The position numbers were made by a program, and so were the translations under genes. From Sceloporus undulatus (lineage: Eukaryota; Chordata; Lepidosauria; Squamata; Phrynosomatidae): a stretch of DNA of 64,000 nucleotides. Shown here piece by piece: positions 23,301 through 35,300 of the stretch. Location of the stretch: the NCBI RefSeq assembly GCF_019175285.1, contig NC_056523.1, forward strand, positions 120,138,513-120,202,512. The letters are read 5' to 3'. The notes beneath the pieces are model-generated. The model was not told the DNA's origin and searched no databases. It saw only the letters and a program-made list of their open reading frames with translations. Within the stretch, counting starts at the first letter, position 1; every line of letters begins with the position of its first letter.

Positions 23301-26300
23301 CAGTACTCACAGACTCAAAGTGATCCAGTATAACCGAGTCCACGGAGGCTCTGGACACCTCTATTTTGGTTTCTGCTCTAACGCTGGCATCGAGACCTTC
23401 CCTTATCCGAGAGGTTTTATCCGCGAAGAAGTTGTTAAATTGGTTGCAGCAGGCCTTAGTGCATTTCATTTTTTCGCCCTAAGTGTAGTACCTTACATTT
23501 CTCCCTATTGAAGTTCATTTTGTTAGCTGTGGCCCAGCTTTCTAGTCTATTCAGGTCATTTTGAATTTTGATCCTGTCCTCTGGAGTATTAGCTATTCCT
23601 CCGAATTTGGTGTCATCTGCAAATTTGATAAGTATTCCCCCAATTTTTTCCTCCAAGTCATTGATAAAGATGTTGAACAGTACTGGGCCCAGGACAGAGC
23701 CCTGTGGGACCCCACTGGTCACTTCTTTCCAGGATGAAAAGGTGCCATTGTTGAGCACCCTTTGGGTTCGTCCGGTCAACCAATTACAAATCCACGTAAC
23801 AGTTGCCTTGTCTAGCCCACATTTTACAAGCTTGTTTGCAAGAATGTCATGGGTTAGGGTTAGGTTTGCAAGAATGTCATTTACCAGCATGGAATACCAT
23901 GCATTTTTCTCCAAGCAATTTCTTATCATGTAAGGCCAGTGTGATGCAGTGGTACACTAGGACTCTGAGAGACTAGAGTTGTAATCCCCACTCAGCCATG
24001 CAAACTCACTTGGTGATCTTTAGCAAGTCACACTCTCTCAGTCTCAAGGAAAACAACGGCAACCCCCCTCTGAACAAATCCTGCCAAGAAGACCTCATCA
24101 TAATGTGGCCCTATGGTGACTCTAAGTTGGAAACAAATTGAAGGCAAAAGAACAACAAGAACCACATGCTTTGTAAACATCTTGAAAACAAATAAACAAG
24201 AAGCCCACCAGTCCAGTGTTGCTCAATACAAGCCTAGAACAGAAAGACTGAGGCCAGAATGGAAATTATATTCAGAAAAAAATATATACTATCCTCGTCA
24301 ATATATGGAGACAATAACACTATCCTAAGCATCTAGCCAATTGTCAGATAGATACTTTTGAAACTACGGGCCCGAATTGCACTCCAGTCCTTAGGACTGG
24401 AGCATGGCTTTGGCGCAGCTTCCGGCCCCTTAGGACGCATGCATCATTTAAACAGCATACCTCCAAAGTGACCTAAAGCAGCTTTATTTTGGCCTGTCTG
24501 TTTGGGCCCTACATGACAAAAATCTAGAATCATCTCAAAGTAACAAAAAGTTTAGCAATTTGCATGATTTGAAGGTAAATATTGCTCTGCAACATAAAGC
24601 AAATCCAAGTATTTTCACAAATAGTAAAATGACCTTCCTGTCTGTGTGTGAAAGGTTTTAGACTATGGGTGGAAATCACGCAACTCTCCAGATGCTGTTT
24701 GATTGCAGCTCCCAGCAAACCTCATCAGTGGCTATTATGGTTAATAATAATAATAATAATAAAATCTTTATTTATATCCCGCCCTTCCAAAAAGATCAGG
24801 GCGGCTTACAATATGCAACAAGTGCAACAGATACAGGTTAAAAGCATAGAACAACAATAAAACACAATCTAAAAACAATAACAAAGGCCCCGTTAGCCCA
24901 TCCTCATGGCCACGGAAGAGGAGGGAGGCCCACAGGATATTTAATCGGGGAATGCCTGCTTGAATAGGAAGGTTTTGAGTTCCTTCCTAAATTGGGCCAG
25001 GGTGGTGGATGAGCGGAGCTCTGTGGGCAGCGTGTTCCAAAGGGCTGGGGCAGCTGTGGAAAAGGCCCTTCTAGAAGTAGAAGCTAACCTAGCCCCAGGC
25101 ACCTTCAGCAGTTGCTGCCCAGATGTTCTGAGGGTGCGAGGCGGATTGTACGGGGAGAGGCGGTCCTTTAGGAATCCTGGACCCAAGCCATTTAGGGCTT
25201 TATAGGTAATAACCAACGCCTTATATTGAGCTCGGAAGCAAATGGGCAGCCAGTGGAGATCTTTAAGCACAGGTGTTATGTGGCTGGTCCTGGATACGCC
25301 AGTGACCAGCCGGGCTGCCATATTCTGTACCATTTGGAGCTTCCGAGTTTGGTATAAGGGTTGCCCCATGTACAGTACATTGCAGAAGTCCAATCTCGAA
25401 GTTACCAGAGCATGTACAACAGTTTCTAGGTCCCTCCGCTCCAGGTATGGGCGCAGCTGGCGAATCAGCCGAAGCTGGTAAAAAGTGCTCTTGACCGTCG
25501 CATTCACCTGAAGACACTGGGATTTAAACTCCAATGATATCTGAAGAGTCACATGATTCCAACTAGTTTCAGACTATTACAACAATTTTGGCTTTTACTT
25601 ACTGGTCTCAAGTGGCTACTAGGAAGGTTGAATGCATCAGCCATAGCACGAGCCATTTCAAACTTAGTCATCTGCTCATTACCAGACCAATGGAATGTTC
25701 CTTTTATGGAGGGATCCTAGGGAAAGAGAGAAACATGAGACATTTGGATTCTTATATATTCTATTATGCTAAGCTGCTGCAAAAGAAGAATTCTCTAAGG
25801 TAGACTGGAGGACATACCACCTGGAAAAAAATGGAACAGCTAATGTTTTCGGATTAGAAAATTACTTTTTTGTTTAACACAGAGTATTACATATGATTAC
25901 TGTAAGGCTGCAGGGAACAATTCTGATCCCTTGAATATAAAACGTCCTGGTTAATTATAATTCTTGGCCATATATTATTCTACGCAGTTCAATAGGGTAT
26001 TTTCACCTTCAATTCATTTACTACGTTTTCTGAAAAAGGACTTAAAAATGTGATTCCAGGAGAGGGGAGGCGTTATTTGTCTTTTAATGGACAACATAGG
26101 TTGAGTTTCCCTTATCTGCAACTTGGACCAGAAGTGTTTTGGATTTCAGAATTTATAGTGGTCCCTTCCCTTATGGGGGGATCCGTTCTGGATGCCCCCA
26201 CCTAGGGGAAATTCTGCATACACTCAAGCTCCATTAAAGCCAATGGGGCTCATGCCCGTGGCGGTGCAAGCGCCATTACTCCTTCCGGTGCACGGCACCT

Positions 26301-29300
26301 CTTTTTCGGTGCAACTTCCATCGTATGCTGGAAGCCGCATAAGGCGTGCCCGCATATGAAACAGGTGCACTGTATTTGGCAAATCTCTTCTGAACAAGAA
26401 AACCCTATGATAGGTTCATCTTAAGGTCTTAGAGTCACCATAAATTGGAAACTAAGGTACACGACAATAACAAATATTTGCATATACAGTTGCCCCTCCA
26501 TATTTGCGGTCTTGGAACTTGCAATTTTGATTATTCGTGGGTTTCCCAGCTCCCCTTCTCCCTCCTTTCCCTCCCTTCCCTCCCGACGATCGCTGCTTAC
26601 CTCCGTGTTTAGCAGCATCTCCTTCCATTCCCTGACACACTCTCTCTGCCTTGCTTCCCCTTCCCTGACACACACTCTCTGCCTCCCCTTCCCTCCCCTG
26701 ACACACTCCCTCAGCCTCTCCTTCCTGTCACTGACACACTCTCTCAGCCTCCTAACCTTCTCTGACACACACTCAGCCTCTCCTTCCCCCATAGCCTTGG
26801 AGAACACCCAGCTGAGAGACCCCCCAAAGCCATGAGGCAGATGGAGGGAGCAAGTGAAGGGACCCTGTGCTCCTTGTGTCTGCCCCATGGCCTTGGAGGA
26901 CAGCCAGCTGAGAGTCCCCCAAAGCCATGGGGCAGATGGAGGGGGCAAGCGAAGGGGCCCTGTGTGCCCTCCATCTGCCCAACTGCCTTGGAGGACAGCC
27001 AGCTGAGAGTCCCCCAAAGCCATGGGGCAGATGGAGGGGCAAACGAAGGGGCCCTGTGCGCCTTCTGTCTGCCCCCTGGTCTTGGAGGACACCCAAGGCC
27101 AGGGGGCAGCGAAGGGACCCTATGCAAAGCCATGGGGGAGAGGGAGGGGGCAAGCGAAGGGACTCTGTGTGCGATCCATCTGCCCTACTGCCTTGGAGGA
27201 CACCCAGCTGAGCAACCTGGCTCAGTGCCCCCCCCCCCAGGACTGAGGGAAGCCCCCTACTAGGTCCCAAGGGGCAAAGTTAGGCAGGGGAGGCTGCTAA
27301 ACACGAAACTAAGCAGCGATCGTTGGGAGGGGAGGGAGGGAGGGAAAGGAGGGGGGGACTTGAATATTCGCGGAATTTGTAATTCGCAGGAGTCCCTAGA
27401 ACAGATCCACCGTGAATTCCGAGGGAGGACTGTACATAAATAATGAACTATCTTGGAGATGGGATCAAAGTGTAAACACAAAATTCATTTATGCTTCATA
27501 TACACATTATACACATCGTTTGAAAGTAATTTCATATAATATATTTTTAATAATTTTGTGCACAAAACAAAGTTTGTGTACAATGAACCAACAGAAAGCA
27601 AAGTTGTCACAATTTAGCTACCCATGAAAAAAGTTCTAGTGTTTGGAATTCTGGATAAGGAAGACTCAACCTGTACTTACAAGTATTTCCTTGACAAGAA
27701 ACCACTTTCTATCAGACACCAGTGCCCAGTGCTCACCAGTGCCCTACAGAACTCAATGAAAAGGACAGAAATCAAGCATCTTGTCTTGTATGATTGTCCA
27801 AAAATGCTACAAGGTTCCCACCATCTGAAATGATTATATAAACTACAATCAATAAATTCTGTAGTAGACAAAACATATTAGAAGGAAGCTTCTATATAAT
27901 GCAACTACAACTCTTTCATTTCCCCCCAAAATATTGTTCCCTTTCATTATTGTGCTCTACATTTCACAGTGCATCATGACTGCTGTAGTTCTGGAACAGC
28001 ATCAGTTCCACAATGTACTGAACAAAATTCCCAGCTTGTTCTCACTTACTAGAAAATTCAGACATCTCATTGTTCTAAAATCATTTATTAGGAAAGATTG
28101 CTCCTCCAGCTACTTAGTGTTATACAAATCAAGGCCATTATAATCTCTTTTGCATGGACAATGTCTAGGACTTACTTTCTAAGCATTTATGCTGGAATTG
28201 GCACCCACTTATGGTCAAGGCCACTGGAAGTGAAAAACCTACAAAGATGCGCTTGCTGAGGGCTCAAGAGAAAAAAAGTCAAGTTCTAGATTCTACTGCT
28301 TAATGATGTTAAATGTAAATAAATAGTTCTTGCACAAATAGTATTGAGGAAGACAAACAAATATATAGACATCTGAAATATGTCAGATATGCACTCTAGA
28401 TTTTTGGAGAGCTGATTTCAGTAAACTTAGAGAAATACTGGGAGTGACCCCATGGTCAGAAATACTAAAAGAGAAGGGAGTTCAGGATGGATGGGAGTTT
28501 CTCAAAAGGGAGATACTGAAGGCACAATTTAAAACAGTTCTAGTGAGGAAGAAAAATGGGAGGTGTCTCAAGAAACCAGGATGGATGACTAAGGAACTTT
28601 CAACGGAGCTAACTTTTAAATAATAATAATAAATAAAACTTTTATTTATATCCCGCTTTTCTGTGAGAAGACAATCAAAGTAGCTACAACATGTTAAAAT
28701 CCACATTTACAAATTTATGTCCCAAATTTGCCCCCCCTTAAAACAGGATTAAACAAATTACAATTAAAATATCTATTAAAAACACAATAAAATACAGCAA
28801 GGACAGAGCAGTGGGCTGATACATGATGCGGGGGGCAGTCATTCTGTGGCTGGGCACTTTTATTCAGGAAAGGCCTGCCAGAAGAGATCCGTCTTGACAG
28901 CTTTTTTCAAAGCTGTCTAAGCTGGCAATTTGACGGATCTCGTCTGGCAGACCGTTCCATAGTTTGGGAGCAATTGCAGAGAAGGCCCTCTGGGAGGTGG
29001 CAGTTAGTCTGGTTTTTAAAGGCTGCAATAGATTCCTCCCAGAGGACCTGAGGGTGCGGGGCGGATATGGAAGCAGGCGATCCCTCAAATAGATTGGACC
29101 CAAGCCATGTAGGGCTTTAAAGGTTATAACCAACACCTTGTACTGTGCCCAGAAACTAATAGGCAGCCAGTGAAGAGATTTTAAGATGGGTGTTATTTGG
29201 TCACTCCTAGTTTTTCCGGCGACCAGCCTGGCTGCCATATTTTGCACTAGTTGAAGTTTGAGGACTAGGCACAAGGGTAGCCCCATGTAGAGCGCATTAC

Positions 29301-32300
29301 AGAAATCAAGTCGTGAAGTTACCAGTGAATGTACAACAGTTTCTAGGTCCTTTCATTTCCAGGAAAGGGCGCAGCTGGCGTATCAGCCGAAGCTGATAAC
29401 AGGAGCTCCTGATCGCCGCATTCACCTGATTTCTCATGTGAAGCGACGGATCTAGGAGCACCCCCAGACTGCGAACACAGTCCATTGTAGAGAGCGTGAC
29501 CCCATCTAGGACTGGAGGTTGCAACCCTATACCTGGTTTGGGGGCCCCTACTGTAAGTACCTCCGTTTTGTCTGGATTCAGCCTGAGTTTGTTTTTCCTC
29601 ATCCAGCCCATTACTGCTTCAAGACACTGATTGAGGGGAGAAATGCCATCTGTTGTCATAGCTGCTGACTGGGACATGGAGAAATATATTTGGGTGTCAT
29701 CAGTGTACTGATAACACCCTGCCCCATGTCTGCGAATGATTTCCCCCAGTGGCTTCATGTAAATGTTGAATAGCATTGGGGACGGTATGGCGCCTTGAGG
29801 GACGCCACATTTAAGCTCCGTTTTCGAGGAGCAACTGTCCCCGAGCATCACCCTCTGGAATCTACCCGAGAGGAAGGACTGGAACCACTGGAGTGCAGTG
29901 CCACCGATTACTAACTCTCCCAGTTAGGCAACATGTATAACGGAACATGTATAAGAAATGGAAAAATGGGGAAATCACCAAAGAGGAATTCAAACAAATA
30001 GCTAGCCTGTGTAGAGTTAAAGTCAGAAAAGCTAAAGCACAGAATGAACTCAGGCTTGCTAGAGAGGTTAAGAACAACAAAAAGGGCTTTTTTGGATATG
30101 TCCGCAGCAAAAGGCAGAATAAAGAAATGGTAAGGCCACTATGTGGAGAAGATGACAAAATGCTAACACGAGACAGAGAAAAGGCAGAATTACTCAACAC
30201 CTTCTTTGCTTCCATCTTCTGAGAAAAGGCAAGGGGTGCTCAACCTGAGGAAAATGGAGGAGAGGACAGAATAACGGAAATTCAGCAGAGAATAAGTAAA
30301 GAGATAGTACAGGAGTATCTGGTTAATCTAAATTAATATTAGTCTCCAGGACCTAATGAACAACATCTAAGAGTATTAAAGGAACTGGCAAATGTAATAT
30401 CAGAACCATGACAATAATCTTTGAGAACTCCTGGAGAACAGGAGAAGTCCCAGTAGGCTGGAGGAGGGCAAACGTTGTTCCCATCTTCAAAAAGGGGCAA
30501 AAAGAAGATCCCAATAATTATCACCCAGTTAGTCTGACATCAGTACAGTACTAGGAAAGATTCTGGAGCAGATCATTAAACAGAGAGTCTGTGAACATCT
30601 AGAAGGCAATGCCATAATCACAAAAAGTCAACATGGGTTTCAGAGAAACAAGTCATGCCAGACAAACCTGATCTCTTTCTTTGATAAAATTACCAGCTTG
30701 GTAGAAGAAGGGAATGCTGTGGATATAGTATATCTTGATTGCAGTAAGGCCTTTGACAAGGTTCCCCATGACATACTTGCAAACAAGCTTGTAAAATGTG
30801 GGCTAGACAAGGCAACTGTTACATGGATTTGTAACTGGTTGACCGACCGAAGCCAAAGGGTGCTCAACAATGGCTCCTTTTCATCCTGGAAAGAAGTGAC
30901 CAGTGGGGTTCCACAGGGCTCTGTCCTGGGCCCAGTACTGTTCAACATCTTTATCAATGACTTGGATGACAGAATTGGGGGCATACTTATCAAATTTGCA
31001 GATGACACCAAATTAGGAGGAGTGGCAAATACCCCAGAGGACAGGATCAAAATTCAAAATGACCTGAACAGACTAGAAAGCTGGGTCAAAGCTAACAAAA
31101 TGAAATTCAACACAGAGAAATGTAAGATACTGCCCTTTGGGTGGAAAAATTAAATGCACAGATATAGGATGGGGGACACCTGGCTGAATGAAACTACGTG
31201 TGAAAGGGATCTAAGAGTCCAAGTAGACCAAAAATTGAATGTGAGTCAACAGTGTGGTGTGGCAGCTAAAAAGGCCAATGCAATTTTAGGTTACATCAAT
31301 AAAAGTATAGTGTCTAGATCAAGGGAAGTAATAGTGCCACTCTATTCTGCTCTGGTCAGGCCCCACCTGGAATCCTGTGACCAGTTCTGGGCACCACAAT
31401 TTAAAAAGGATGTTGATAAACTGGAGCATGTCCAAAGGATGGCAACTAAAATGGTGAAGGGCCTGGAAACCATGCCCTATGAGGAACGACTTAGGGAGCT
31501 GGGGATGTTTAGCCTGGAGATGAGAAGGTTAAGAGGTGATATGATAGCCTTGTTTAAATATTTGAAAGGATGTCATATTGAGGAGGGAGCTAACTTGTTT
31601 TCTCCTGCTCCAGAGAACAGGACACAGAGCAATGGATGCAAGCTACAGGAAAATAAATTCCACCTCAACATTAGGAGGAACCTCCTGACAGTAAGGGCTG
31701 TTCGACAGTGGAACATCCTTCCTCGGAGTGTAGTGGAGTCTCCTTCCCTGCAGCTCTTTAAACAGAGGCTTGATGGCCATCTGTTGGGGATGCTTTGATT
31801 GAGATTTTCTGCACAGCAGGGGTTGGACTGGATGGCCCTTGCGGTCTTTTCCAACTCTACGATTCTATGATTCTATGAAATAATGAAAATCTTTATAAGA
31901 TCTCCAAATGATGTATCTCGCTCTTTGTTTCATGGCACTGGATTGTGTTTCTTTTGTCCTTTCATACCTGGTAGAGAAACACTCAATGTAAAGATGTCAT
32001 GTTCAGAGAAGAAGGATCCAACAGAGTTGCACTTGCTGATGACGGGAACAAAGTTTTTGTAGAAGATAACTGCACTCTCAAAGAAGCAGGATACCTGCAT
32101 TCTTTCCAGCTATCTTTCCACATCCATTATCATCTACTGACATATTTACTGTCCCTCTGGTAACTCACTCTTGTCTCCTCTCCAATATTCAAGCCCTGAA
32201 AAGTATTTATATTTTTAACATGAAATCATTCCATAAACCAGTCTCAGTCTGAACAATGACAAGCTTTTCTTGTTACTTGTATTAACATTAAAATGTTACA

Positions 32301-35300
32301 AGCCTAATAAAACAATTATAGTCAGCCCTCTGTATCCCGGATTCTTTATCCATGGATTCAAACATCCACTGCTTGAAAATATACAAAACATATATAAATT
32401 TCAAAAGACAAACCTGAATTCTGCCATTATATATTAGGGATACCAGTTTAATATGCCACTGTATTTAATGGGACTTGATCATTCATCGATTTTGGTATCC
32501 ATGGGGGAGTCCTGGAACCAAACCTCAGTGGATACCAAGGGCCCACTGTAACACATATTTTTGAAATCTTGAGTATTCTATGAAACTATGATGGAGTCAT
32601 TACTGGTACAGCTACAGTCGTAAAAACCAGCCCTTGAAATCATGACTTAATTAACTGACATAATTTCTCACCAGCATTCTCTTCTCTGCTAGCTGTCGGC
32701 AAATACTGGCTACATCCTTGACGTACGTAGGAAACCTTTGCTGCCAGTGGTCCATATTGGCTGATTTATTGTTGAATTGCACTTTATCAAACATAACTGT
32801 CACAGCACTCTCATCCAAACGTTCAACCTCTCCATACAAAATAGGAATTCTAAGCACAGCAGCATCTAAAAGATGAGAAAAGCTATAAATAAAAAATGCA
32901 TTTATGTACCATGAACTTCTTAAATTGAGCTTGCAAAAAAGGCACAAAATGCCTTCAAATTACTGCAAGATATTTCACCACCTCTGAATGATGATTACTT
33001 ATGTGAGGCTTTTAAACAGCATTGGTAAAAAGCTGAGATGTCAAAAAGACTTCAGATAAAACTTTCAATTTTATGCTATTATTCCCCCAATAAATGCAGG
33101 GTTACATTGAAAAGCACTTTAATGTATAATTGAAAAGACATTAAAATAGGAGTGGGCAATAATTTAGATTCAGTGAGCAAAAGAAATACATAATAGCAAA
33201 TACTACTTTAAATGTCCTTCCATTCCAAACCCCACTGCTTGAAAATCAAAAAATGATATATGGTAATCATGTATGACAGCTCTGTGCAGGGCAAATGACG
33301 ATTACTTCCTAACAAGTAGACTACAAAATACCACTGCTTATTTGTCCTTGCATATTTAAAGGCACACAAATTGGCTGGAAGAAACTGTCATCCTAATCAT
33401 ACAATCCTCCAGCTTGTTACATCTCAGAACTATGAAAAATATTTTGGAAATTAGATCCAAGGGAGACTGGGACCTGGAACAATGGATGCAACCTCCAGGA
33501 AAAGAGATTCCACCTCAACATTAGGAGGAACTTCCTGACAGTAAGAGCAGTTTGACAGTGGAACAAACTCCCTCGGAGTGAAGTGGAGTCTCCTTTAAAC
33601 AGAGGCTGGATCTGTCGGGGATGCTTTGATTGAAATTTCCTGCATGGCAGAATGGGGTTGGACTGGATTGCCCTTGTGGTGTCTTCCAACTCTATTATTC
33701 TATGATTCTATGGCCAACCTGTCTGACATTTTAGGCATGAACAAAACCAAACCTTTGGGTATGGTACTATAAAAAACGTGGCAGTACTTTCAGTAATATA
33801 TTCAAAGATGTTACCAGATAGCTGTATGCTGCCAAAGATCAACCAACAGATGAAACCTATTCCCCTGTGAAATCACATAGGAATGCTTTCACTCAGCTGA
33901 GTTGGTAACAGAAGAAACTGTTAATATTGGCTTTCAAGTTCAACTGACCCTATGTTTGACAAAGACAGTGGTTGTGCTTCTTCTTTTAAATCAAAATATT
34001 GGAGGGGGGGATTACCTCACCGCTCAGTCATTACTATTCAATCCTTCTTTGTTCATTCCATCACCATCTCAAATATACAACTTTTGCTTCTTCTCCACAT
34101 CAAACTCTCAAACATTCACATGCATTTGTTTGAGGCTTGGAGCATTTTGTTTTCCTTACCTATGCAAGACTAACATTTTTTTTAAAAAAACAAGAAACTT
34201 TCTGTCTTGTATATCTTTCTCTGTTCATTGCCACACTGCTCTTTTATGGAAAGCTGCACCTTTCCAAATCAGCAGTGTAAGTTTTATGTGACTTTCTATT
34301 ACTCTGGCTTTAAATGAACATGGAGCTTTTTGAAAAAATTTGACTTTCCTCATTATGCTTTTGTCTCTTTAAGGGAAATGGAAATAGGCAGAAGAATTAA
34401 ACTCTTGCTATGGAAAAAAATGACAAAAGAAGTTTTGTTCACATATGAGAAAAAATGGTTTTGTTTCTTCTAAATACAGTATATAAAAACGTATGTTCTT
34501 TTGAAATATGAACTTTTTAGCTCTCTATTTTATGTCCATATTCTCTTAACATTTCAAAAACATTCTTGTATGTGTCTTATCAAAAGCATATCCAAATGAG
34601 TACAATATGTCTTTCTCTCAAGTAAACGTACAGAATTGCAGCCACCTTGGTTTAATTAAGAATTTTTAAAAGAAATCATTAAGAAAATAGAAAATGGTTA
34701 AGATGTCAGCTCCTAATGTACACTAACCTTTACTGTTCCGTAGAACCGCCTTTTCACCATCTAATTTAGTTTGACCATACAGATTTAAAGGATTAGGTAC
34801 ATCATTCTCCTTATAGGGAGGATCTGTTCCATCAAATACATAGTCTGTACTTATGTAGACCAGAAATGCTCCTACTTGTGCTAGGATAAGAAAAAAAAGT
34901 AAGTAATCTTAAAGGTGTGCAAAGTAGCAATTACTGTATCTTTCATTAGAAACTGACTTGCTGAAACAGAGCAAAGATTGTCTATCCCGAAATCTATCTC
35001 AAGGAAAGGTCAACAAGACCTTACTATCTATTCCCTCTACCAAACTATTTTATTGCAACCATTAGGGACATACATCTCATAGATGGAACTATATTAAAAG
35101 CAGGTAGCCTGCCCTCTAATGCCATCTAAAATATTGTTGCACCCCAAGAAAAAGAAAAAATCCACTTTTTACCTGCTTCTTTTGCTATGTTTCCTGAAGC
35201 AACCACATTGAGCTGAGAAGCAAGATCTGGCTGACTGTCTACAACATCTGGCCTTCTCTCAGCTGCACAATGTATTATCACATGAGGCTGGAAATTAAAC

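Noticed and set aside
26795-27215. CRISPR-like array
   Set aside because: The 95-bp units are contiguous, with no unique spacers, and the host is a vertebrate.
26421-27270. Overlapping long open frames (up to 223 codons) on both strands
   Set aside because: They come from the 95-bp tandem repeat, whose frames stay open because the array has few stops. No domain or splice context.
33902-34291. 129-codon plus open frame in MAT2B intron 4
   Set aside because: Composition resembles random AT-rich DNA (Phe, Leu, Ser) and there are no recognisable domain or splice sites.
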